50,159 nt of DNA, taken from Planctomycetaceae bacterium (GTDB lineage Bacteria > Planctomycetota > Planctomycetia > Pirellulales > Pirellulaceae). Both the position numbers and the translations under genes were made by a program. Below are positions 33,035-41,570 of the stretch, one piece after another; position 1 is the first letter of the stretch; each line of letters starts with the position of its first letter. The notes beneath the pieces are model-generated. The model ran no database searches. It was not told the origin of the DNA and saw nothing but the letters and a program-made list of their open reading frames with translations. The stretch is taken from assembly GCA_007121535.1 (NCBI GenBank), contig SKKK01000435.1:1-50159 (forward strand), read 5' to 3'.

Positions 33035-33574
33035 ATGTGGCGCAGCAGCAAACGGTTTCTGATCGTCGCGTCCTTCGCATTGAATCTCGCCTTTGTCGGT
33101 ATTTGGCTCGCCCATGCGATCCCTGCCGGCGTAGGCGGGGAACTCGCGGCCTCGTCGCCGGCGATGCAAGGGCGGATCTGGTGTCCCTTGCATGAGAAGC
33201 TTCAACTGACCGACGAACAGTGGGAGCAGATCGAGCCGCGTTTGAGGGAGTTTCGCCAGTCGGCGCAGTCCGTGTGCCAAAACGTGAGCCAGCTACGGCT
33301 CGAAATGGTGAACCTGATTGCTGCGCCGACTCCCGATTTGGAAGCGATCGCTGCCAAACAGGAGGAGATCCAGGCTGGCCAGCGGAAGATGCAAGGGCTA
33401 GTGATCGAGCACCTGCTTGCCGAAAAGGAGGTGCTGACTCCCGAACAAGAAGACCGCCTCTTCATGATGATACGCGAACAGAGCGGATGTGACCGCGGAG
33501 GCCCCATGATGATGTCCGGGCGTCCGCACGGTGGCGTTGGCCGTCTGTTTCGCAGCGAACGGCCTTCCCAGTGA
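33035..33574 (+). CDS. Membrane-anchored periplasmic metal-sensor-like protein (Spy/CnrX/metal_resist type)
   Basis: A 179-residue protein with an N-terminal anchor (FLIVASFALNLAFVGIWLAH) and a helical periplasmic domain. The key stretch is WCPLHEKLQLTDEQWEQIEP, with Cys and His in the C-x-x-H pattern and the LT-x-EQ hairpin start of the Spy/CnrX fold, then long helices and a second LTPEQEDRLFMM. A Met/His/Gly-rich tail (GGPMMMSGRPHGG) could bind copper or other soft metals. In CnrX and ZraP-like proteins such sites sense metal and relay to an anti-sigma factor. Position after the anti-sigma gene supports that role. The ATG at 33035 follows CAGGAG. Confidence 0.78.
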   Translation: MWRSSKRFLIVASFALNLAFVGIWLAHAIPAGVGGELAASSPAMQGRIWCPLHEKLQLTDEQWEQIEPRLREFRQSAQSVCQNVSQLRLEMVNLIAAPTPDLEAIAAKQEEIQAGQRKMQGLVIEHLLAEKEVLTPEQEDRLFMMIREQSGCDRGGPMMMSGRPHGGVGRLFRSERPSQ

Positions 33575-33613
33575 TTCCCCGTAATGATTCCTTCCTCCCC
33601 TGAGTTGCATCCT

Positions 33614-33859
33614 ATGGAACGAGTCGTGAACTTCTCTTGGCGGTCCGACTTCTGTGTTTTCTTCGCTGCGATCCTCGTGAGCACGCAAGCGGCGGCCACC
33701 CATGCAGAGGAAGGCGACACCAAGAGACCTCTGCCGAATTTGTATCCGTATGTTGCATCAGACATTCTCGAGGTTGTCGGTCAGGGCGCCCTGCCTGCGG
33801 ATGATCCGCGGGCGAGCGCCGGCGTTTGGCTGAGGTTTACCAAACAGGAGACGAAATGA
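33614..33859 (+). CDS. Small exported protein of unknown function
   Basis: An 81-residue protein with a signal peptide (SDFCVFFAAILVSTQAAATHA) and a short mature part ending ADDPRASAGVWLRFTKQETK. No family is recognised. Its stop codon overlaps the start of the membrane-fusion gene (ATGA), so it is translated with the efflux operon. An ATG ten codons upstream is possible. Confidence 0.5.
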   Translation: MERVVNFSWRSDFCVFFAAILVSTQAAATHAEEGDTKRPLPNLYPYVASDILEVVGQGALPADDPRASAGVWLRFTKQETK

Positions 33860-34227
33860 GCACGGATGAGAATCGTGTCGAAGATACGCCATCCCGAGCC
33901 CCTGGCATTGGGCAGTCCACCTCTGGCGAGTCGGCCGGCCAGAGCGGCATCTTGAAAAACTCACAGCCACCGTCCAGTCAGGGGCAAGCACGAGACCAAA
34001 CCGCACGGCCGACGGACCGAAAGCGGCGGCGCACCCCTCCGAACGGGCTTTTGTACGTCGTGACCTTGCTTCTGGTGGGCGTCGTAGTAGGTGGAGGTTG
34101 GTGGTGGTTTGCTCAAGCCCGTGCTGGCGAAGGCAAGCCGACTGATCCGCCTAAGGCTCCCGGCGGGAATGCCAACAGGGCATGTCGCAGCGCGGGCCGG
34201 CGGGATCGCCGGGGGCGGGGGCCATGA
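33856..34227 (+). pseudogene. N-terminal part of the membrane-fusion protein, separated by a frameshift
   Basis: The 123-codon frame starts MSTDENRVEDTPSRAPG, passes a single membrane helix (LLYVVTLLLVGVVVGGGWWW) and a GEGKPTDPPKAPGGNA linker, then turns Arg-rich (CRSAGRRDRRGRGP) and stops. The Arg-rich end is out-of-frame reading: the plausible continuation, GPAGSPGAGAMKGGKQAKP, is in another frame and belongs to the membrane-fusion protein starting at 34182. One missing base near 34175-34185 would join them. This piece supplies the membrane anchor which the downstream frame lacks. It could be a sequencing error, a true mutation or a frameshift site; CAGGAG precedes the ATG. Confidence 0.6.
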
Positions 34228-35492
34228 AGGGAGGCAAGCAGGCGAAACCTCTGTTGGTGGAGGTCCAAGCGGTGCGCCGCGGCCAGGTCGTGCAGTTCCT
34301 AGAGGTAAGCGGTGAAATTGTGGCCACCGAATCGATCGTGGTTGCCGCCACCAAGGAAGGCCCGATCACGTTCTGCCCATGGCGTGAGGGCGATTCTGCG
34401 CGCGCCGGCGAGAAGCTCATTGAGATCGACCGCGCAATTCACCGCGCCGAGATCGAGGCCGCCGAAGCGTCTTTGGCGGTCGCCTCCGCGAAACTGGCGG
34501 ACCTGAAAGCAGGCACCCGTCCCGAGGAAATCCAGAAGGCAGAAGCAGAAGTGCGGCGCTGGGAAGCCACTCGCGCCTTTTGCGAAAAGGAACTCGCTCG
34601 CGAGTTGCGACTGATGGAGCATGATGCGGCTTCGCAAAGCTCCCTGGAACAATGGAGCGAGAAACTGGCGGTTGCCGAGGCGGAACTGGATGCCGCCCGT
34701 GAATCCCTGAGGATACTGAACGCCGGTCCGACACAAACGGAGATTGCGATCCAGTCGGCGGCGGCTGACGAGGCGGCTGCTCGGTTGAACCTTGCCAAAG
34801 CCCATCTGGCGGAATGCACAATCGTGGCTCCCTTCGATGGTACGATCACCAACGTGCACGTGCGACGCGGCGATCTTGCAATAGCTCGCAGCCCGCTGCT
34901 GGAAATGTACGCCCACGAATCCCTGGTCGTACGATTCTCCGTGCCCGAGGCACATGGTGCCGCGATGCGCCCTGGCATGCGGGCAACGGTCACGCTTGAC
35001 GCCCTACCCAGTCGCACGTTTTCCGCCGAGGTGATCCGCGTTTATCCCCAACTGGACTCGGTGATGCGGACACGCACGGTGGAAGCTAGATTGACGGAGC
35101 CAGCCGACTTCGTTCCGCATATGTTCGCCCGCCTGAACATCGAGCTGGAGCGAGCCGAAGATGCCGTTCTTCTTCCTGCCGAAGCCGTGATCACGACCCT
35201 CTCGGGGGACCATTTCGTTTTCGTGGTCGACCAGGGCAAGGCCCAGCGGCGCGATGTAGAGATCGGGCTACAGCAGGAGGAAACAGTCCAGGCGATTCGC
35301 GGCGTCGAGTTCGGGCAGCATGTGGTCGTCGCCGGCCACGCGGCAATTCGCGACGGCCAGCCCGTGCGTATTGCCGGCGAGGGTCAACCGGCCGATGGCC
35401 ACCCCTTCGGCGGACAGCGGCAAGCTGCCGGAAACGCGGGACAGGACCAACCATCACCAACCGGATCGTCGGGCAAAGGAGGCCGCCGGTGA
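34182..35492 (+). CDS. RND/HlyD-type membrane-fusion (periplasmic adaptor) protein, lacking its own anchor
   Basis: A 436-residue frame with the domain order of periplasmic adaptors: first beta/lipoyl half (VEVQAVRRGQVVQFLEVSGE, then GPITFCPWREGDSARAGEKL), a coiled-coil hairpin (about 95-200, AEIEAAEASLAVASAKLADL onward), second lipoyl half (CTIVAPFDGTITNVHVRRGD), beta-barrel (PGMRATVTLDALPSRTFSAE) and membrane-proximal domain ending in a Gln/Gly-rich tail. It links the RND pump to the outer-membrane factor. As read, it has no signal or membrane anchor; that part lies in the overlapping frame at 33856-34227. Its stop overlaps the RND start (GTGA). Confidence 0.82.
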   Translation: MSQRGPAGSPGAGAMKGGKQAKPLLVEVQAVRRGQVVQFLEVSGEIVATESIVVAATKEGPITFCPWREGDSARAGEKLIEIDRAIHRAEIEAAEASLAVASAKLADLKAGTRPEEIQKAEAEVRRWEATRAFCEKELARELRLMEHDAASQSSLEQWSEKLAVAEAELDAARESLRILNAGPTQTEIAIQSAAADEAAARLNLAKAHLAECTIVAPFDGTITNVHVRRGDLAIARSPLLEMYAHESLVVRFSVPEAHGAAMRPGMRATVTLDALPSRTFSAEVIRVYPQLDSVMRTRTVEARLTEPADFVPHMFARLNIELERAEDAVLLPAEAVITTLSGDHFVFVVDQGKAQRRDVEIGLQQEETVQAIRGVEFGQHVVVAGHAAIRDGQPVRIAGEGQPADGHPFGGQRQAAGNAGQDQPSPTGSSGKGGRR

Positions 35493-38400
35493 GAATCACC
35501 GAATACTCAGTTCATCGCCGTCTGGCCACGGGGGCCATTGCGGTAGCGCTAGTCGTCTTGGGCATGTATGGCGTCTGGCAATTGCCGATCGACTACCTGC
35601 CCAAGGTGACGTATCCTGTGGTGAAGGTGCATATTCGCTGGCCCGGGGCGACACCCGAGCAAGTTGACAGGGACATCGCCGATCCGGTCGAACGTCTGAT
35701 GGCGACCGTCGACTATCTCGACAAGCTGGAATCGAGTTGCCGCGAAGGCTTGTATTCGTTGGATGTGAGCTTCGAGTATGGAGCGAACGTGGATGTGGCG
35801 TTTCAGGATGTATTGGCCGCCTTGACCCGCGCGGCACAAAACCTCCCCTCGGACATCGACCCACCGTTCGTGTTCAAGGCCGATCCGTCTCAATTACCGG
35901 TCATCCAACTGACAATTCGCTCGGATCGGTGGGGGCCGGTAGAACTGCGCGAATGGACGGAGAATTGGCTGCAGGACCGCATCCTGGCTGTGCGCGGTGT
36001 GGCCGGCACCGAGGTCGTCGGTGGTTTGGAGCGGGAAATTCGCATTCTGATCGATCCCTTGGCGATGGAGAAGCACAAGATCCCCCTCCAGACCGTAATG
36101 CGGCGTTTGGCCGAAGAGAACGTCGAACAAACCGGCGGACGAGTGATCGTGGGACGCCGGGAGATCATCGCCCGCACCATGGGAGAATTCGACAACCTGG
36201 AACAAATCCGTTCGGTCGTGATTGCTCGGCATGGTGCCGATAGACTCTACCTGCGAGACATCGCCGAGGTCGTGGATTCTCACGAGGAAGTACGCGTCAT
36301 CACCCGATTCAACGGCTATCCCTGCGTGAAGCTTTCGGTATTCAAGGAAGCCGAGGCGAACACCGTAGAAGTGGCGAGAGCCGTGCAGGGAAAGCTGGAA
36401 CAGCTCGCGCCCGCGCTGCCTCAAGGTCTGGAAATGGACACGGTGGAGAATCAAGCCTATTACGTGGCCGGGGCACTGGCGGGAGTTCGTGACGCAGCCA
36501 TCGGGGCCATGGTCTTGTTGATCATCGTGGTCTATCTCTTCCTGGGCAGCTTCCGTCAGGTGCTGGTGCTTGTGGTGGCTCTGCCGCTGACATTGATTGT
36601 CAATTTCGGACTCATGAAGGTAGCCGGTTTCTCGCTCAATGTCTTCTCCCTCGGCGGCCTGGTCGTCGCGATCGGCGTGGTGCTTGACAATTCCATCGTC
36701 GTTGTGGAAAACATCAGCCGACTTCGAGGCGAGCAACCAAGCGAGAACATCAAGCGACAGGCGATCAGCGGCACAGCCGAGATCGGACCTGCCATCGTCG
36801 CTGCCACGTTGTCGTTCCTGGCTCTGTTCATGCCCTTCCTGCTTGTTCCGGGCATGACGAGCCTCCTGTTCCGGGAACTGATTCTCGTGATTGCAGGCAT
36901 CGTGGTCGTCAGCTTGTTGGTGGCCGTGGCCATGACCCCGATGCTGGCTACGCTCTTTCTGGGCCGGCAGTCCGGGCGCCGGGAGACGACGCGCTTCGAA
37001 CGCTTCTTCGATCGGTTCGCCGAGGGGTATGCATGGATTCTCGATCGCGCTCTGCGAAGACGCGGGGCCGTGGTGATGTTGTTCGTCGCCATGCTGAGCC
37101 TGGCTGGCTGGCTCCTAGGTAGCGTAGGTGGAGAGTTCCTTCCTATGGTGGATGACGGCCGCGTCATGGTGAAAGTCATGTTGCCCACCGGCGCCTCCGT
37201 TTCTGAAACGGATCGGGTCTTACGACAGGTCGAACAGCAGATTGCTGATGATCCACTGATCGAAAATGCGTTCAGCCTGGCCGGAGCACGGGTCCAAGGC
37301 CTCTACACATACGAAGTGGCGAACGAGGGCCAAATCGACATCCAACTGATCCCCAAGTCACAACGGCCAGTCAGTACGAGGCAGTACGTCAACCAACTCC
37401 AGCCGATCGTGGCGCAGGTGCCGGCGCCCGGAGGAAGAGTTATGGCCAGACAGATGCCCATTAAGGGGATTCATGGGCTCCGGGCCGCAGATCTGATGGT
37501 CGAAGTCCGAGGTCAAGACATGGAGACGCTCGCGGAACTGGCTCAGCGCACGTCTGACATCATGGGCGGGCTCAGTCAACTTGCAAACGTTTCCATCTCA
37601 ATGGATATGACCAAGCCCGAATACCAAGTGCAAGTCGACCGCACCAAGGCGACTGAACTCGGGGTGTCTGTCGAGGACATCTCTCTCATGCTGCGATCGC
37701 TGGTGGGCGGTGCTGTGGTCAGCCGTTACCGCGAGGCTGGCGAATACCATGACATTCGCCTGGTAATTCCTGAAAGTCGATTGACGTCGCGGCACCAGAT
37801 CGAGAATCTGGTGGTCTCCGGGACAGGAGGCAACGCCATTCGCGTGCGCGACGTCGCCACGATCCGGGAAGCGGTCGGGCCGCTGGAGATCATTCGCCAG
37901 AACCAAGTGAAACAGGTAACCGTCGAGGCAAACGCCGCCGGCGTAGACCTCGCCAGCGCCGTGACGACTGTGCGTCGCGCGATTGACGACTTGGAGATCC
38001 CTGTGGGTTACGAGTTCGGCTTTGGCGGCCAGGCCGAGCTGATGGCCGACATGCGGCAGGCGGTCATGGCCGTCGTGGCGTTTGCCGTTTTCTTTGCCTT
38101 CATCGTTCTAACGGTGCAGTTCGACAGCGTCAAGCTGCCGGCGCTGATCCTGGGCAGCGCCCCATTCTGCCTGGCCGGCCTGGTGTTCGGGCTGTATCTG
38201 TCCGGTCTGGCATTTGGTGCAACCGTGGTCATCGCAATTCTGGTTGTGATCGCCCTGAACGTGAACGATGGCGTACTGCTGATGACGTTCGCTCAGGAAC
38301 TGCAACAGCAACAGGGACTCAGTCCTACCGAAGCTGTCGTCCGCGCCGCGAAGATCCGGCTCCGTCCGCGACTGATGACCACGATCACTACGATGATCGG

Positions 38401-38614
38401 CTTTGTCCCCCTGGCGCTCAATCTCGGCGAGGGTGCCGACATGCTTCAGCCGATGGCCATGGGGGCCATCGGCGGCCTGACCATGGAGGCCTTGGTGGCC
38501 TTGTTCTTCATGCCATGCCTTTACGCCTTGACGACCCGTAGACCGCGACGTGCGCGACATGTGCGGCGCGCCGTCCGCCGTACGGAACCGGTCGAGGCAC
38601 TAGCGGTTCACTAA
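35489..38614 (+). CDS. RND-superfamily efflux pump permease (AcrB/HAE-1 type)
   Basis: A 1041-residue inner-membrane pump of normal length. It shows two copies of the RND plan: TM1 (GAIAVALVVLGMYGVWQLPI), a large periplasmic porter loop, then TMs 2-6, repeated in the second half from about residue 530. In TM4 the proton-relay motif is GVVLDNSIVVVENIS, Asp-Asn rather than the Asp-Asp of AcrB, as in several HAE-type pumps. GAMVLLIIVVYLFLGSFRQV and the matching second-half helices are present. It exports drugs or other amphiphiles with the adaptor and outer-membrane factor of the same operon. GTG start overlaps the adaptor stop by four bases. Confidence 0.93.
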   Translation: MRITEYSVHRRLATGAIAVALVVLGMYGVWQLPIDYLPKVTYPVVKVHIRWPGATPEQVDRDIADPVERLMATVDYLDKLESSCREGLYSLDVSFEYGANVDVAFQDVLAALTRAAQNLPSDIDPPFVFKADPSQLPVIQLTIRSDRWGPVELREWTENWLQDRILAVRGVAGTEVVGGLEREIRILIDPLAMEKHKIPLQTVMRRLAEENVEQTGGRVIVGRREIIARTMGEFDNLEQIRSVVIARHGADRLYLRDIAEVVDSHEEVRVITRFNGYPCVKLSVFKEAEANTVEVARAVQGKLEQLAPALPQGLEMDTVENQAYYVAGALAGVRDAAIGAMVLLIIVVYLFLGSFRQVLVLVVALPLTLIVNFGLMKVAGFSLNVFSLGGLVVAIGVVLDNSIVVVENISRLRGEQPSENIKRQAISGTAEIGPAIVAATLSFLALFMPFLLVPGMTSLLFRELILVIAGIVVVSLLVAVAMTPMLATLFLGRQSGRRETTRFERFFDRFAEGYAWILDRALRRRGAVVMLFVAMLSLAGWLLGSVGGEFLPMVDDGRVMVKVMLPTGASVSETDRVLRQVEQQIADDPLIENAFSLAGARVQGLYTYEVANEGQIDIQLIPKSQRPVSTRQYVNQLQPIVAQVPAPGGRVMARQMPIKGIHGLRAADLMVEVRGQDMETLAELAQRTSDIMGGLSQLANVSISMDMTKPEYQVQVDRTKATELGVSVEDISLMLRSLVGGAVVSRYREAGEYHDIRLVIPESRLTSRHQIENLVVSGTGGNAIRVRDVATIREAVGPLEIIRQNQVKQVTVEANAAGVDLASAVTTVRRAIDDLEIPVGYEFGFGGQAELMADMRQAVMAVVAFAVFFAFIVLTVQFDSVKLPALILGSAPFCLAGLVFGLYLSGLAFGATVVIAILVVIALNVNDGVLLMTFAQELQQQQGLSPTEAVVRAAKIRLRPRLMTTITTMIGFVPLALNLGEGADMLQPMAMGAIGGLTMEALVALFFMPCLYALTTRRPRRARHVRRAVRRTEPVEALAVH

Positions 38615-38693
38615 TCGTACTCTCCTTCGGAGAATCACAGAAATGTGTGAAAGAGGATACTAGTGGATACTAGACTGTTTAGTGGTGGCGATC

Positions 38694-39680
38694 ATGAATG
38701 ATCCGGGCGCAGCCGCTATCGAAGTGCGCGGGTTGACCAAACAATTTGGTGATTCGCTGGCCGTCGATCGGGCTGAATTCGACGTGATTGAAGGAGAAGT
38801 CTTCGGCTATCTCGGGCCCAATGGCGCCGGCAAGACGACCACGATCAACATGCTCACGGGGCTGGCTCGGCCTACCGCAGGCACGATCCGCTACTTCGGG
38901 CGCGATGTCACGCAGAACGTCAAAAAGGTCCAGCATTTGATGGGTGTCGTGCCGGATGAGAGCAACCTGTACCCGGAGTTGACTGGCCAGGAGAATCTAT
39001 GCTTCTGTGCGTCGCTGTACGGCATGCGGAAGAGCGAGCGAGAGCATCAAGCACGCGAACTGATCGCCCAGTTCGGCCTTGCCGACGCCGCCGGGAAGCG
39101 GTTCGCGGTGTATTCAAAGGGGATGAAACGGAAGCTGGCGATCGCGGCGGCCATCATCCACAGACCGCCGATTCTGTTCTTGGATGAACCGACCACAGGA
39201 ATCGACGTTTCCAGCGCACGACAAGTCCGGCAAATGCTCACGGATCTCAAATCGCAGGGCACGACGATCTTCCTTACCACCCACTACATCGAAGAGGCCG
39301 AACGACTCTGTGATCGGATCGCGTTCATCCTGGACGGAAAATTGGTGAAATTGGACACGCCGGGAAACCTGGTTCGCGGCATTCAGAATCAGCACGTCGT
39401 TGAACTGACAATCAGCGGTTCTGGCACCGATCTTACCGGACCGCTGCACGAGACTTTTTCAGAAGGCAGATTCGAGCGAATCTCTGCCACCATCCTCCGA
39501 ATGCACTCCGACCTTCCCGTGCAATTGGCACCGCTGATCCGTTTCCTGGAAGAACGGGGAGTCGGGGTCCTGGAGGCTCGTGTCATCCGACCGTCGCTGG
39601 AAGACGTTTTCGTTACGATCACCGGCGTCGAACTGGAGCAGATGCGGAAGGAGAAGGAGAAGGGAGGGCGGGGATCGTGA
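38694..39680 (+). CDS. ABC transporter ATP-binding protein (drug/polysaccharide export type)
   Basis: A 328-residue ATPase. Walker A is GPNGAGKTTTINMLTGL, the signature motif is YSKGMKRKLAIAAAI (a variant of LSGGQ), Walker B ILFLDEPTTGID, and the H-loop TTHYIEEAERL. After the ATPase core (to about 220) there is the roughly 90-residue C-terminal domain usual in DrrA/CcmA-like exporters, with SLEDVFVTITGVEL at its end. Its stop overlaps the start of the permease gene by four bases (GTGA). It follows the RND gene after about 80 bases and may belong to the same transcript. The ATG at 38694 is preferred to two GTG codons just upstream. Confidence 0.9.
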   Translation: MNDPGAAAIEVRGLTKQFGDSLAVDRAEFDVIEGEVFGYLGPNGAGKTTTINMLTGLARPTAGTIRYFGRDVTQNVKKVQHLMGVVPDESNLYPELTGQENLCFCASLYGMRKSEREHQARELIAQFGLADAAGKRFAVYSKGMKRKLAIAAAIIHRPPILFLDEPTTGIDVSSARQVRQMLTDLKSQGTTIFLTTHYIEEAERLCDRIAFILDGKLVKLDTPGNLVRGIQNQHVVELTISGSGTDLTGPLHETFSEGRFERISATILRMHSDLPVQLAPLIRFLEERGVGVLEARVIRPSLEDVFVTITGVELEQMRKEKEKGGRGS

Positions 39681-40411
39681 AGCCGTGGATCGCTTGCTGG
39701 AACATCCTGTTAAAGGACATGCGGACCTACTATCTGAAGCCGCCCAACTTGAGCTGGGGAATCATCTTTCCCTTCGCCTGGACGCTCATGTTCTTTGTCA
39801 GATCGGAAACCGCCGTGGATGTGCGCTCGCTGCTGCCGGGCATCATGGCCCTATCGATTCTGTTCGGTACCACAAGCATGCTCGCGGTAACGGTTACTTT
39901 CGAAAAAAAAGGCCGGTCTTTTGATCGGCTGTTGCTGGCGCCGATCCCGCTTGAACTTCTCATGCTGGCGAAAACCTCGGGCGCCGTGTTCTTCGGAACC
40001 TTGAACGCCTTCGTGCCAATTGTGATGGCCGCCTTCATGACCGATCTAAGCGGCGTGGCCTGGTGGCAACTACTGCCCGCGGTCGTACTGATTGCAGTTA
40101 GCTCCGCATTCCTCGGGTTGTTCATCGCCGTGTCGGTCAGCGAGGTGTTCGAGGCCCAGACCTTCTCCAATTTTTTTCGCTTTCCCATGGTCTTCCTGTG
40201 CGGGTTGTTCTTTCCCGTCAAGGCACTACCCTTCGCCCTCCAGCCGTTTGCTTACGCCATTCCGCTGACCTACGGCGCCGACTTGCTCCATGAAGCGGTG
40301 AACGGAATGGGCTCGCTTCCCGTCGCGATCAGCTTCGCAGCACTCCTGGTTTTCTGCGGTGTGCTGTTTCTCATCAGCCTGCGCAACGTCCGGAAGAGAT
40401 GGATTGTCTAG
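39677..40411 (+). CDS. ABC-2 type transporter permease
   Basis: A 244-residue membrane protein with six hydrophobic segments (about 25-40, 52-70, 95-120, 128-150, 160-180, 215-235). It has the ABC-2 look: an N-terminal MKPWIACWNILLKDMRTYYL segment, EKKGRSFDRLLLAPIPLELL in the cytoplasmic loop, and PMVFLCGLFFPVKALPFALQ near the fifth helix. Family members export drugs, lipids or polysaccharides with the ATPase encoded just before. GTG start overlapping the ATPase stop. It is the last gene of the efflux cluster. Confidence 0.88.
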   Translation: MKPWIACWNILLKDMRTYYLKPPNLSWGIIFPFAWTLMFFVRSETAVDVRSLLPGIMALSILFGTTSMLAVTVTFEKKGRSFDRLLLAPIPLELLMLAKTSGAVFFGTLNAFVPIVMAAFMTDLSGVAWWQLLPAVVLIAVSSAFLGLFIAVSVSEVFEAQTFSNFFRFPMVFLCGLFFPVKALPFALQPFAYAIPLTYGADLLHEAVNGMGSLPVAISFAALLVFCGVLFLISLRNVRKRWIV

Positions 40412-40756
40412 TCGCCCGGCTACGCGGGTTGAGGCCACACGATTGCCGTCCTGAACGCGGCAGTCGCAACGCGGCACAAGATCGCGACAGTGGGACCCAC
40501 GTCGCCCGACGTGGCCAATCGTGTGCCCCCTTTTTCCTGGCGGTAAGCTGCGACAACCGTTTTGGCTCGCTGAGCGGACGATAGCCTTGATCTGCCATCA
40601 GCGTATCCCAGTTGGCGGGCAGCAACCAGGGTGGCGGATCGGTGAGCGTACCGTTTTCGTTGCGGATGACTCGTCGCATGTGCATCTCGGCGATGTACCC
40701 CGCGGGGTCGAACGCAACTCCTGGATTGGCTCAGTGGTCGGAATTGGCGCGTTCAT
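40374..40756 (-). pseudogene. Frameshifted small gene of unknown family
   Basis: An ATG at 40756 with a strong ribosome site (GGAGG, eight bases upstream) opens MNAPIPTTEPIQELR, after which the coding sense moves to another frame: FDPAGYIAEMHMRRVIRNEN, then LTDPPPWLLPANWDTLMADQ and GYRPLSEPKR. The rest, to the stop near 40374, is Arg-rich and doubtful. A one-base change near 40710 explains the break. The upstream frame overlaps by ATGA, suggesting a former gene pair. I do not recognise the family. Confidence 0.5.
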
Positions 40757-41383
40757 AAGCGGGCCTCCGCGCAGTGGTGAATCTGCGCTTGTTCCAGATC
40801 CGGTTTGGACATACAAACGCCTGCCAGGTCGCGGGCGACGAACTCTGTCACCCGTATGGTTCGAGGACTGAGCTTTGGGCCGCTGCCGGTGGGAAACTAG
40901 CCCTTCTCCACCACATCCCAAGCCATCACCTGCATAATTCTCGCGGGGGTGTGCGTTGCTGGCGTGAGGTTATTGCCCACATGAGCGCGGAAGCCGCGGT
41001 CAACGTGTTCTGGTTCAGGTCATATCCCTGTTGCACATGATAAGGTTCCCAGCCAATCCGAAGACAAGCCTCTTCGTCTTCCGCCATCGCCCACGGTATG
41101 AGCCAGCCAGAACTCCCCGTCCGGTATTGTTTGATGTAATAGCAGCCCAGGGCGACCGATCACAAGAAAGACGCGGTGACGTGCGAAACCCTCGGGCCTT
41201 TCAGTGATTGTCGTTGACGGTGAAGAATCCTTCGTCATGCGCACACATGCAGCGGCCGAGTTGGTCCGGCGTCTGAGGCCGATTTCGGGCGACGGTGTCA
41301 TAGGTTGCGTGGTCGAATTCAGCCGCCAGGACGCGGCGAATGATGGTCTGAGCCTCGTCATAGGTCATCCAGAAGAGCGTCAA
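40757..41383 (-). pseudogene. Remnants of one or two further minus-strand genes
   Basis: Fragments in changing frames read like protein: MTYDEAQTIIRRVLAAEFDH at the start (ATG 41368 or 41383), CYYIKQYRTGSSGWLIPWAM and AEDEEACLRIGWEPYHVQQG near 41000-41150, and RTIRVTEFVARDLAGVCMSK then PDLEQAQIHHCAEARL just before the ATGA overlap at 40756. Several stops and frame changes separate them, so no intact product exists. None of the pieces matches a family I can name. Confidence 0.45.
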
Positions 41384-41570
41384 GGACTAGATTTGCACCC
41401 AAAGGCTGTGAAAGAACGGGACGGGTTCGGAGTGAGAACCGCGAAGACGTTGGATAATTGGTGGTCGCGAAGGTGCCCGCCCCAATTCCATTTCAGCCTC
41501 GAAGCCCTCGGCCCCAGCGGGGCTGGCTATCGGCTTGTTTTGCCGCCGGAAACGTCCTATGCTGACTGGG
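41384..41570. other. Short region upstream of the second AAA/PD-(D/E)XK gene
   Basis: Nothing recognisable was seen apart from the last 30 bases, which resemble those before copy 1 at 23577 and begin the shared sequence. Confidence 0.3.

Noticed and set aside
33202-33765. A minus-strand open frame opposite the metal-sensor-like gene
   Set aside because: The plus-strand gene has an anchor, a Spy/CnrX-like pattern and a good ribosome site; the minus frame has no such features.
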